From the NCBI GenBank assembly GCA_964498605.1, contig CAZCHK010000014.1, positions 1-48,220 on the forward strand: a stretch of 48,220 bases of DNA, given 5' to 3'. The position numbers and the translations under genes are program-made. The stretch comes from JBGQAS01 sp964498605 (GTDB lineage Bacteria; Chloroflexota; Anaerolineae; Anaerolineales; Anaerolineaceae). Positions 8,288-15,938 of the stretch are shown here, one piece after another (positions within the stretch are counted from its first letter, which is position 1; every line of letters begins with the position of its first letter). A model generated the notes under the pieces. It was not told the origin of the DNA. It worked only from the letters and a program-made list of their open reading frames with translations, and searched no databases.

Positions 8288-9652
8288 CTATCGGCCCTTA
8301 GGGGCGGCGTTTTCAAAGCGTGCCAGGTTCGGACGGAACACGATCTCTATGCCAGAACTGATCGGTCCATTGCGATGCTTGGCGACGATGATGCGGGCCT
8401 TGTTGGATTTCTCAGCATCTTCATCGAGAAGATCCGGTCGGTGAATGAACATGACAATGTCAGCGTCCTGTTCAAGACTGCCGGATTCACGCAGGTCGGA
8501 AAGCACGGGTAGTTTATCCTCTCTGTGTTCCACCGCCCGGGAAAGCTGGGCGGCAGCCAGCACGGGGACATTCAGCTCCCGGGCAAGAATTTTGAGGTTT
8601 CGCGTGATGTAGGATACCTCCTGCACGCGGTTGTCCGTGCGGATCCCGCCCGACATGAGCTGAATGTAGTCGATGATGATCAGATCCAGCGGGGTTTCCA
8701 GATTCTGCCTGCGGCATTTGGTCAGCAACTGCATGGGCGTGATCGCAGGTGTGTCATCGAGGAGCATGTGCGAGTTGCTGAGCATTTCACATGCTTCCGT
8801 GAACGTGTCGAATTCGTCGTGGTTCAGTTTCCCCATGCGCAGACGCTGAGAGTCAATACCGGTCTCCTGGGCGATCAGGCGCTGTATCAATTGTTCGTTG
8901 GACATCTCCAGGGAGAACACCGCGACGTTCTTCCTGTGTTTCTGGGCAGCATTTTTCGCGGCAGAGAGGAGAAAACCAGTTTTACCGGATCCGGGGCGGC
9001 CCGCGACGATCAGCAGGTCTGATTTTTGCATACCGCCCAGCAGGCGATCCAGATCGATTAAGCCGGTTGGCACGCCGAAATACTCTTCATCTCGCTGCGT
9101 GAGCGACATGGTGTGGTCGTAGAACTCGGACATGAGCGCGTTGATCGGTTTCAGATCATGCGTGATGCGGTGCTGGCTCAGGCTAAAGATGCTTTGCTCG
9201 GCCTCGTCGATGATCTTGTCTACCGGGCGTTGCTGGTTGAACGCCATTTGAGCCAGTTGATTTGCCGCGGCCAGCATCTTGCGCCGAACGCTGAACTGCT
9301 CAACCATGCTGGCGTAATTCTGCGCGTGCAGTGAAGTGGGGGTCTGGTTGATGAGGGACATCAAATACGCGGCTCCCCCGATTTCTCCCAACCGAGCCGC
9401 CTTTTCAAGCTCCTGGCTGACGGTCAGGTAATCGATGGGGACACGCTGCTCGTGAAGTTCAAAGAAAGCTTCCCAGATCCAGCGATTTCTAAGGATATAG
9501 AAATCGTCGGGGTGCAGGATCTGCGAAAGTTCAAGGTACGATTCCGGGTCGATCAGTACTGCGCCAAGCACGGCCTCTTCGGCTTCACGGCTGTGAGGCA
9601 GTCCCTGCTGTTCCGCTGCGACAGCGTTATCGGTGTAAGTGGCTTCGTCCAT
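8288..9652 (-). CDS. dnaB: Replicative DNA helicase DnaB
   Basis: A 454-residue hexameric 5'-3' replicative helicase. The N-terminal DnaB domain starts at PHSREAEEAVLGAVLID (about 19). The RecA-like C-terminal domain has Walker A GRPGSGKT, SLEMS, Walker B LIIIDYIQLM, the QLSRAVEHR segment and the DLRESGSLEQDAD motif. The Walker A differs slightly from the common ARPSMGKT form but is a good P-loop. The ATG at 9652 has a GAGGAG SD lying in the end of the upstream nuclease gene, 3 nt away. It is followed without a gap by the dnaD-like gene. Identification is secure. Confidence 0.96.
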   Translation of the reverse strand: MDEATYTDNAVAAEQQGLPHSREAEEAVLGAVLIDPESYLELSQILHPDDFYILRNRWIWEAFFELHEQRVPIDYLTVSQELEKAARLGEIGGAAYLMSLINQTPTSLHAQNYASMVEQFSVRRKMLAAANQLAQMAFNQQRPVDKIIDEAEQSIFSLSQHRITHDLKPINALMSEFYDHTMSLTQRDEEYFGVPTGLIDLDRLLGGMQKSDLLIVAGRPGSGKTGFLLSAAKNAAQKHRKNVAVFSLEMSNEQLIQRLIAQETGIDSQRLRMGKLNHDEFDTFTEACEMLSNSHMLLDDTPAITPMQLLTKCRRQNLETPLDLIIIDYIQLMSGGIRTDNRVQEVSYITRNLKILARELNVPVLAAAQLSRAVEHREDKLPVLSDLRESGSLEQDADIVMFIHRPDLLDEDAEKSNKARIIVAKHRNGPISSGIEIVFRPNLARFENAAPKGR

Positions 9653-9655
9653 GGA

Positions 9656-10237
9656 TTACTCCTCAACCGCGGGCGGTTCGGGTTCTTCCGGAGGTTCGCT
9701 GCTGTCCGGCGTGTCGGGTTCGATCTTGCTCAGAAAATCCTTGAACACCGAAAGGCGGTCACTATCTTCCTGTGAAAGAAGATTCTCCACAGGGGAAGGC
9801 GCAGACATGATTTGTTCCATCAAGTCCGGCTCAGGTTGGATAGCGGCTTCCACAAGGATCTCTGAGTGAACAAAAATTGGCGCGTTGTATCGGACAGCGA
9901 GAGCGATCGCGTCGGACGGCCGGGAATCCAGCTGTAGGAACTGCCCCTCGTTCTCCAGGATCACCGAGCCAAAGAAAACGTCTTCCCGCAGCCCCGTGAT
10001 CTCGATATGGTCCACGCGGGCATTGAGCTGCCCAAGCATGTTTTTCATCAGGTCATGCGTCTGGGGCCGCGACAATTCAATTTCCTGCAGGGCGATGGTG
10101 ATCGCTTCTGATTCGAAGGGGCCAATCCAGATGGGAAGGTACTGCTCGGTCTCCGGCGCGTGTAACACAACGATGCGCTGAGAACTTGTCAGGCTGACAC
10201 GAACGCTATCCACCAGCATTTTTATCATTTCTGTCAT
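9656..10237 (-). CDS. Bifunctional nuclease family protein (DUF151)
   Basis: About 193 residues. The DUF151/BFN fold covers roughly residues 8-135, with PIWIGPFESEAI, RPQTHDLM and LDSRPSDAIALAVR as the diagnostic segments. Members have been described with DNase/RNase activity; the physiological substrate is unclear. The C-terminus is an acidic, Pro/Glu-rich tail. I chose the ATG at 10237 because AGGAG lies 8 nt upstream; an in-frame GTG at 10246 would overlap that SD. It is the first gene of the replication operon (then dnaB 3 nt later), which suggests a link to DNA processing. Confidence 0.88.
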   Translation of the reverse strand: MTEMIKMLVDSVRVSLTSSQRIVVLHAPETEQYLPIWIGPFESEAITIALQEIELSRPQTHDLMKNMLGQLNARVDHIEITGLREDVFFGSVILENEGQFLQLDSRPSDAIALAVRYNAPIFVHSEILVEAAIQPEPDLMEQIMSAPSPVENLLSQEDSDRLSVFKDFLSKIEPDTPDSSEPPEEPEPPAVEE

Positions 10238-10261
10238 TTGGATCACTCCTGCTGTGCCTGA

Positions 10262-10270
10262 ATTGTATCA
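10262..10270 (-). promoter_or_regulatory. Extended -10 promoter of the replication operon
   Basis: Read on the minus strand, TGATACAAT is an extended -10 element (TG, one base, hexamer) about 25 nt upstream of the chosen start of the DUF151 gene. No convincing -35 is visible. Confidence 0.5.
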
Positions 10271-10353
10271 TGCGGAAAACCCGCCTGTTCCTTAAAGAAA
10301 TCAGGTTTGACAAGGATATCATCCGCCGCTATGATTAATCCACGGATCTGGCA

Positions 10354-11361
10354 GTGCAATCAAAGCTGACATTACAAAAGCGCAAAGTGTTGTCAAAGCC
10401 GATGATCATCGTACTGATCATTGCGCTGCTGCTGTTTATCACCGTGGTCATCACCGGCCTGGTGCTTTTGACCCAGCAGTATGAGCTTGTCAGGTTAAGA
10501 CAAACCAGCACGGCGATAGCCCTCGCTCCAGCGCTAATCCCTTCCGTCATTCCAACGGAAACGCTGCTGGTGAAACCATCTGCGGCACCAACCAGTATTC
10601 CCAGTCAGACGGCAACCGAATTTGCGTTTTCAACTTTTTCGATCGGACAATCCATGGACGGGCGGCAGATCGGTGTTGTGTGCATGGGGTCAGGCAGTCA
10701 CAAGCTGGTGATCATCGCGGGGATTCATGGCGATGAAAGCCTGCCGCGTGAGTTCATCCGGCAGGTTTCTGTTTTCTTTCAAAACAACCCGCAGGCGGTA
10801 CCAGCTGATGTGGAAATTTGCGTGATCGAGAACATGAACCCGGACGGCGCAGCGATTGTTCCCGCACAGCGGTTCAATGCCAATTATGTCGACCTCAACC
10901 GCAACTGGGACACTTCGGATTGGGTCTCGGATATCAACCGGGGCAATGGCATATTGACTGGAGGAGGTGGAGACGCACCGCTTTCCGAGCCGGAAAACAG
11001 GGCGGTAGCCAATTTCCTGTTCGAGCGCCAGTCTTTGGCGCAGCACCCGGTGATCGTGTTCTTTTATCATTCAACCATTCAGCAGTTTTCGGATGTTCGC
11101 CCGGGGTACACGATCATGAATGGTGCAATCAACTGGGGTCCGCTGGCCAGCATGGTCGCGAGGCAATTTGCGGCACAGGTGAATTATGAATATCTTCACG
11201 CGTACGAATATCCGATCACTGGCGAATCTCTCCACTGGATGGCAGCGCAAGGTTTCGTGGGTGTTGGAGTTGAGATGCCTGACGCGGGTATCTACACGGA
11301 AGCCACGCTGTCTGCCCATGTTGAAGCGTTTCAATATTTAATGGACAACTGGCCGGAATAG
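10354..11361 (+). CDS. Membrane-anchored M14-family zinc carboxypeptidase
   Basis: A 335-residue protein with one N-terminal membrane helix (about residues 18-40), a Thr/Pro/Ser-rich stalk (about 45-85) and an extracytoplasmic peptidase domain. Zinc ligands look complete: H125 and E128 in HGDE, and H239 in YHS. Substrate-binding NPDG and DLNRNW (from D180) are present, and E307 in VGVEMPD fits the catalytic Glu. The family trims peptides from the C-terminus; some members cut cell-wall peptides. The start is a GTG with a poor SD; a Met at residue 17 would still keep the helix. It stands alone between divergent bfn and a regulator gene. A paralogue lies at 42930-43904. Confidence 0.85.
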   Translation: MQSKLTLQKRKVLSKPMIIVLIIALLLFITVVITGLVLLTQQYELVRLRQTSTAIALAPALIPSVIPTETLLVKPSAAPTSIPSQTATEFAFSTFSIGQSMDGRQIGVVCMGSGSHKLVIIAGIHGDESLPREFIRQVSVFFQNNPQAVPADVEICVIENMNPDGAAIVPAQRFNANYVDLNRNWDTSDWVSDINRGNGILTGGGGDAPLSEPENRAVANFLFERQSLAQHPVIVFFYHSTIQQFSDVRPGYTIMNGAINWGPLASMVARQFAAQVNYEYLHAYEYPITGESLHWMAAQGFVGVGVEMPDAGIYTEATLSAHVEAFQYLMDNWPE

Positions 11362-11468
11362 GCTGTTTGACTTTAAGGTATAATCCGTGTACTTTTCCAC
11401 CCCGACTACCATGGCACATTTTTCCCAAAGCATATGGGGGAATCGGGATGATGTTTTACGAATAAATG

Positions 11469-11474
11469 TATAAT
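11469..11474 (+). promoter_or_regulatory. -10 box of the response-regulator gene
   Basis: A consensus TATAAT lies 22 nt upstream of the TTG start of the regulator gene, with GAGAGAAG as SD between them. The -35 is weak. A second TATAAT at 11379-11384 could serve an upstream start. Confidence 0.45.
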
Positions 11475-11496
11475 CAAATACAAAGAGAGAAGCACT

Positions 11497-12168
11497 TTGG
11501 TAGTTAGCAGTAAGGGAAAAATTTTAATTGTCGAAGGAAAACGGACCGACCGGCCATCGTTTTCTTTGGACCTAACCAAGAAGGGGTATTTCGTCAGTTC
11601 TGTACCAAATGGAACCCGCGCGCTGGAGCTCTTGCCCGTGAACCAGCCTCACGTGATCGTGATTGATGCAGAATCGATGAAAACAAGCGGGAAACGCATC
11701 TGTCAGCAGCTGCATGACATGGACCCCGCCATTCCCATCATTTTGATCGTCGGGAAGAACGCTGATCCTGAAGAGAAGGTGATGGCAAACGAGCGTTTGC
11801 TCATGCCCTTTACCGCGCAAAAGCTGCTCAATCGCATCAAGCCATTTTTGCCTTTATCGCATAATGATGTCATTCGCTGTGGCCTGATCGAGCTCGACGT
11901 AAAACATCGCCTGGTTCGATCCAATGGGCAACTTGCCAAACTTACCCCTCGGCTGGCGATATTGCTTCACTTATTAATGGAAAAACAGGGGGAAGTCATC
12001 CCGCGGGAAGATTTATTCAAAAAAGCCTGGGACACGGATTACACGGGCGACACGCGCACGCTGGATGTTCATATCAGCTGGTTGAGAAAAGCGCTTGGCG
12101 ACAACCCCCGCTCACCGCGTTACCTGAAAACCTTGCGCGGTCTGGGCTACCGCCTGGATGTGGATTAA
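11497..12168 (+). CDS. OmpR/PhoB-type regulator with degenerate receiver domain
   Basis: A 223-residue protein: receiver-like domain (about 8-118) and a winged-helix DNA-binding domain (about 125-222) with the TPRLAILLHLLME, WDTDYTGDTRTLDVHISWLRK-type segment and the terminal RGLGYRLD. The receiver keeps the phospho-acceptor-position Asp (D57) but has lost other conserved residues: the acidic pair is E13-G14, the Thr/Ser position is Val (V85) and the switch Lys is Met (M103, in LLMPF). Phosphorylation may therefore be absent or altered. It starts at TTG with GAGAGAAG upstream. No histidine kinase is adjacent, so it is an orphan regulator. Confidence 0.85.
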   Translation: MVVSSKGKILIVEGKRTDRPSFSLDLTKKGYFVSSVPNGTRALELLPVNQPHVIVIDAESMKTSGKRICQQLHDMDPAIPIILIVGKNADPEEKVMANERLLMPFTAQKLLNRIKPFLPLSHNDVIRCGLIELDVKHRLVRSNGQLAKLTPRLAILLHLLMEKQGEVIPREDLFKKAWDTDYTGDTRTLDVHISWLRKALGDNPRSPRYLKTLRGLGYRLDVD

Positions 12169-12170
12169 AA

Positions 12171-12194
12171 AACCGGAGTCTCGAGACTCCGGTT
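12171..12194 (-). terminator. Intrinsic terminator of the decarboxylase operon
   Basis: A perfect 10-bp stem (AACCGGAGTC with its complement) and TCGA loop. On the minus strand it is followed by a run of U from 12172 to 12167, just after the mmdB stop. On the plus strand it could only act as a hairpin end for the regulator mRNA, since no U-run follows. Confidence 0.8.
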
Positions 12195-12200
12195 CGTGAT

Positions 12201-13376
12201 TTATAAACCCGCAATCGGCAAACCGCCGAACTTGCTGACCAGCGTGAGCAGTAAGCCTCCGGCGATCACGCTTGCCAGCTGCCCTGCCGTGTTGGATCCC
12301 ATGGCGTGCATGATGATGTAATTATCCGGGTCCTCGTCCAGCGCCATCTTCGCTGAAAGCCTGCCAGACATCGGAAAAGCGCTGATCCCGCAAGCTCCAA
12401 TCAACGGGTTGATCTTTTTTCCGGATATCAGGTACATCAATTTTCCAAACAGCAAACCGAACACCGTGTCCAGGATAAACGCCAGCAGGCCGAGCACCAG
12501 GACAGCCAGAGTGATCGGGTTGAGGAATTTTTCTGCGGTCATGGTCGCACCGATGGTCAGGCCCAGGAAAAGCGTGCATACATTGATGATCTCGTTTTGC
12601 GCCGATTTGCTGAGACGATCCACCACGCCGCAGACTTTAAGAAAATTACCCAGCATGAGCGCGGCGATCAATGGAGCAGCTTCCGGTGCGATCAGGCTGA
12701 TGATCAGCGTTACCAGCAGGGGAAAGATAATCAGCGCGGTGTTCGAGACCGGCCTGGGAGCATAATCCATGCGGGTCAAACGCTCTTTTTTGGTTGTCAA
12801 CAACTTCATGATTGGCGGCTGGATGACTGGAACCAGGCTCATGTAGCTGTACGCCGCGACAGCGATGGGAGCGAGAAAATCCGGCGCCAGCTTGCTCGAC
12901 ACAAAGATCGCGGTCGGGCCGTCAATGGCGCCAATGGATCCGATCGAAGCAGCCAGGGCGAGCGGCGACGTGTTTCCCAGAAAACTGTCAGGGAGTTGTT
13001 CCAGGATCAGACCTGAAAGGATCAATGTCCCGTAAATCCCGAATTGTCCTGCTGCACCCAGCAGAACCAGTTTGGGCTGGCTCAACAGAGGGCTGAAGTC
13101 GATCATGGCACCCACGCCAATGAAGATCAACAGCGGGAAAAGCTCGGTTTGAATACCCGCCTGGTACAGATGATAGAACATGCTGCCTTCAACATCAGCT
13201 GCCATGCCAAGGTTGGCCAGGATGCATCCAAAGCCGATCGGAACCAAGAGGACGGGTTCAAATTCCTTCTTGATGGCCAGGTAAATCAGAACCACGCCAA
13301 CCAGGATCATTACCAGGGATTCTCCCCAGGTGATCCAGTTGGATCCGATAGAAGACCAAATCTGAGCTAGATCCAT
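12201..13376 (-). CDS. mmdB: Na+-translocating decarboxylase beta subunit
   Basis: About 391 residues and highly hydrophobic, matching the OadB/MmdB/GcdB family, the membrane subunit that couples carboxybiotin decarboxylation to Na+ export. Family segments are visible: SIGSIGAIDGPTAIF (the Asp region used for Na+/proton coupling), NPLIGACGISAFPMSGR and HAMGSNTAGQ. The ATG at 13376 has CCAGG about 5-8 nt upstream; a GTG at 13394 would overlap the biotin-carrier stop by 8 nt and is possible. It is the last gene of the four-gene operon and is followed by a terminator. The family assignment is secure; the substrate of the complex rests on the alpha subunit. Confidence 0.92.
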   Translation of the reverse strand: MDLAQIWSSIGSNWITWGESLVMILVGVVLIYLAIKKEFEPVLLVPIGFGCILANLGMAADVEGSMFYHLYQAGIQTELFPLLIFIGVGAMIDFSPLLSQPKLVLLGAAGQFGIYGTLILSGLILEQLPDSFLGNTSPLALAASIGSIGAIDGPTAIFVSSKLAPDFLAPIAVAAYSYMSLVPVIQPPIMKLLTTKKERLTRMDYAPRPVSNTALIIFPLLVTLIISLIAPEAAPLIAALMLGNFLKVCGVVDRLSKSAQNEIINVCTLFLGLTIGATMTAEKFLNPITLAVLVLGLLAFILDTVFGLLFGKLMYLISGKKINPLIGACGISAFPMSGRLSAKMALDEDPDNYIIMHAMGSNTAGQLASVIAGGLLLTLVSKFGGLPIAGL

Positions 13377-13386
13377 GGTCGCCTGG

Positions 13387-13836
13387 TCAATCACCGATTT
13401 CGATCAAAATCGCGTCTTTCTGGACATGCTCACCAACATTGGCCTTGACACTGATGACCTTGCCGTCTCGCGGGGATTTGAGAGAGTTCTTCATCTTCAT
13501 GGCTTCCAGAACGCACAGCTCCTGTCCCTTTTTCACCTGATCACCAGCCTTGACAGTGACCGTGATGATGACACCGGGAATAGGGGCTTTCAATCCACCT
13601 GGCGCTCCAGCGGAAGCGGAAGCCGCAGCGGGGGCGCCAGCCGCAGGTGCTGGGCTGGCCACGGGCGCGGGGGCGGCCACGCCGGCTGCGGCAACCGTAG
13701 CGGGAACGGTTCTGAGCGTTTCCTCCGGGAAGACTTCAAAGGTTTGCCCATCGATCGTGGCGATGACAGGGCGGGAATTGAGATCGCCCACGTTCACGTC
13801 AAAGGATTGATTATCGACTTTCACAGTGATTTTCAT
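13387..13836 (-). CDS. mmdC: Biotin carboxyl-carrier subunit of the decarboxylase
   Basis: A 149-residue carrier. The N-terminal 45 residues form a small beta-rich region, followed by an Ala/Pro-rich flexible linker (about 46-82) and a biotinyl domain (about 83-149). The biotinylation motif is EAMKM with K114 as the acceptor lysine. The protein should shuttle CO2 from the carboxyltransferase to the membrane beta subunit. It lies 2 nt downstream of the OadG-like gene and overlaps or abuts the start of mmdB, so subunit synthesis is probably coupled. Confidence 0.92.
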   Translation of the reverse strand: MKITVKVDNQSFDVNVGDLNSRPVIATIDGQTFEVFPEETLRTVPATVAAAGVAAPAPVASPAPAAGAPAAASASAGAPGGLKAPIPGVIITVTVKAGDQVKKGQELCVLEAMKMKNSLKSPRDGKVISVKANVGEHVQKDAILIEIGD

Positions 13837-13838
13837 GA

Positions 13839-14240
13839 TTATTTGCCTCGCGGTTTTCTAGTAAATGTTTGATTTCTCAGATTGAGCTGAACGCTGCGGT
13901 TGGCAATCTGCCAGGAGCTGACATTTTGAGGGGCAGCGGTACTCAGTGTAAAACCACCTTTCCCTAACCTCAGCGCGGTCGCCACTGCGGCGGCGGCTGC
14001 TCTTGGCTTGAGATCGTTACCAGCCAGCGCCACGGCGACGGCTGCCAGCGCGGCTTTCTTTCTGTGCTCTTCGGGGCTGACATCTCCGGTAATAGGGTTT
14101 GCTTGAGCAGGTTTCTTCGGGAGTCTCTCCCGAAAAACATGCACGAGAAGCGCCATCATGCCCCACAGGGCAAGTATGCCCACAAAAACCAGGGCGATGC
14201 CGACCCAGGTGATATTCAAAGTTTGACTCAGTATATCCAC
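13839..14240 (-). CDS. mmdD: OadG-like small membrane subunit of the decarboxylase
   Basis: A 133-residue protein with one N-terminal membrane helix (about residues 11-35, ITWVGIALVFVGILALWGMM) and a basic, Ala-rich cytoplasmic tail. This is the pattern of the OadG/MmdD (gamma/delta) family, which holds the carboxyltransferase to the membrane beta subunit. Sequence similarity in this family is low, so the assignment leans on length, topology and position between the alpha and biotin-carrier genes. It starts 10 nt after the alpha-subunit stop. Confidence 0.8.
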   Translation of the reverse strand: MDILSQTLNITWVGIALVFVGILALWGMMALLVHVFRERLPKKPAQANPITGDVSPEEHRKKAALAAVAVALAGNDLKPRAAAAAVATALRLGKGGFTLSTAAPQNVSSWQIANRSVQLNLRNQTFTRKPRGK

Positions 14241-14250
14241 GCCTCACCCC

Positions 14251-15801
14251 TTATACTGGCATGTTGCCATGCTTGCGCGGCAGTTCAGGGGAGTATTTAT
14301 CATGCAGAGCCTGAAGCGCGGTGATGATCTTGAAGCGGGTCTCGCGCGGCTCGATGACATCATCGATATACCCGGCGCTGGCAGAAGCGTAGGGAGTCAG
14401 GAACTGTTTGCGGTATTCTTCTGTCAGACGCGCACGTTCCTTCTCGGGATCCTGCGCGGTTTCGATCTGTTTCCGGTACAGGATGTTGGCTGCACCGTCC
14501 GGACCCATCACGGCGATCTCTGCGCTCGGCCAGGCATACGAGATGTCTGTGCCAAGGTACTTGCTGCTCATGACCACGTATGCGCCGCCGTAAGCTTTGC
14601 GGGTTACGATGCTGATCTTGGGAACGGATGCTTCAGAATAGGCGTAAAGAAGTTTTGCGCCGTGCCGGATGATCCCGCGGTGCTCCTGGTCGACTCCGGG
14701 TAAAAAGCCGGACGAATCCACAAAAGTGACCAGTGGAATATTAAATGCGTCACAGAACCGTACAAAGCGCGTCATCTTGTCCGCCGCGTCGATATCGATC
14801 ACGCCCGCCATCACGCTGGGCTCCTGCGCCAGGATTCCCACCACCTTTCCCGCCATGTGCGCCAGCCCGATGATGGCATTGCAGGCATAGGTGGACTGCA
14901 GTTCCAGGAAAGAGTCCCGATCGACCACATGAGCGAGCACATCGTGCATGGAGTAGGCTGAAGTGGATTCCATCGGAACGATTTGATTCAGCACCTCATC
15001 CATGCGGTTGGACGGATCGCTGGTATTTGAGAGGGCCGGGGGATTGTCCACATTGTTGGAGGGCAGGTAGCCCATCACTTTTCTGCACAGAGCCAGCGCT
15101 TCTTTCTCGCTGGGTGCTGTCAATGAAGCCAATCCGCTCGTGGAGAGGTGAACATCCGCCCCGCCAAGGCTTTCAAAATCAACGATTTCGCCCGTCACTG
15201 CCTTGATCACTTCAGGACCGGTGAGGAACATGTATGAACTTTTTTCGACCATAATGATCAGATCGGTCATCGCGGGAGAATATGCCGCACCACCAGCGCA
15301 AGGTCCAAGAATGATGCTGATCTGTGGAACAATTCCGGAATATTGGGCATTGCGTTTAAATATCTCAGCGTATCCTCCGAGGCTGAAGACACCTTCCTGG
15401 ATGCGGGCTCCGCCGGAATCGATCAAGCCGATGATTGGTGAGCCGTTTTTGACCGCCAGGTCCATTGCCCGGCAAATTTTTTTGCTTTGAACTTCGCCCA
15501 GGGCTCCGCCGCTTACCGTGAAGTCCTGCGAGTACACATAAACGGTCCTTCCATCGATCGTGCCGTAACCGGTCACGACACCATCACCAGGAAATTTTTC
15601 ACCCCCCTGGGTCAGGTCATCGCGCTGGGCAGAAAACATCTCCAATTCGTGGAATGAACCTCTATCCAGGAGGAGATCAAGGCGCTCGCGCGCGGTTAAT
15701 TTTCCTTTGGCATGCTGCTTCTCGATGCGATCCTTTCCGCCGCCCAGCAGTGCGGCAGCACGGCGTTTGCGTAATTCTTCTACACGGGGATCTTCAGTCA
15801 T
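14251..15801 (-). CDS. mmdA: Acyl-CoA carboxyltransferase / methylmalonyl-CoA decarboxylase alpha subunit
   Basis: A 516-residue biotin-dependent carboxyltransferase of the PccB/MmdA family with two crotonase-like halves. Visible landmarks are the Gly-rich IDSGGARIQEGVFSLGGY, GPCAGGAAYSPAMTD and, in the C-terminal half, FVDSSGFLPG and RKAYGGAYVVMSS. In a plain acyl-CoA carboxylase the partner would be a biotin carboxylase. Here the next genes encode OadG-like, biotin-carrier and MmdB subunits in the order seen for methylmalonyl-CoA decarboxylases. It most likely decarboxylates methylmalonyl-CoA (or another malonyl-type CoA) and drives Na+ export. First gene of the operon; it has a palindrome in its promoter region. 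Confidence 0.92.
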   Translation of the reverse strand: MTEDPRVEELRKRRAAALLGGGKDRIEKQHAKGKLTARERLDLLLDRGSFHELEMFSAQRDDLTQGGEKFPGDGVVTGYGTIDGRTVYVYSQDFTVSGGALGEVQSKKICRAMDLAVKNGSPIIGLIDSGGARIQEGVFSLGGYAEIFKRNAQYSGIVPQISIILGPCAGGAAYSPAMTDLIIMVEKSSYMFLTGPEVIKAVTGEIVDFESLGGADVHLSTSGLASLTAPSEKEALALCRKVMGYLPSNNVDNPPALSNTSDPSNRMDEVLNQIVPMESTSAYSMHDVLAHVVDRDSFLELQSTYACNAIIGLAHMAGKVVGILAQEPSVMAGVIDIDAADKMTRFVRFCDAFNIPLVTFVDSSGFLPGVDQEHRGIIRHGAKLLYAYSEASVPKISIVTRKAYGGAYVVMSSKYLGTDISYAWPSAEIAVMGPDGAANILYRKQIETAQDPEKERARLTEEYRKQFLTPYASASAGYIDDVIEPRETRFKIITALQALHDKYSPELPRKHGNMPV

Positions 15802-15861
15802 ACATCATCCTCTCTGATCAAGAATACTTGAGATGAAAAACAATCCGTTCAATTTTACTTC

Positions 15862-15874
15862 AAAGTGACACTTT
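15862..15874 (-). promoter_or_regulatory. Palindrome in the mmdA promoter region
   Basis: The perfect 13-bp palindrome AAAGTGACACTTT (6-bp arms, one central base) lies about 61 nt upstream of mmdA. On the minus strand it falls between a TTGAAA (-35-like) and a TAAAAT (-10-like, spacer 15), the place for a repressor operator. The promoter itself is suboptimal. The factor is unknown. Confidence 0.4.
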
Positions 15875-15938
15875 TCAACGCTTTATATCATCAGGATGAG
15901 GGGATGTTTATCCTGATTAACCGCTCCCCTTACAGGAA

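Noticed and set aside
13550..13810. Ala/Pro-rich plus-strand ORF opposite the biotin-carrier linker
   Set aside because: It is the antisense shadow of the Ala/Pro linker of mmdC.
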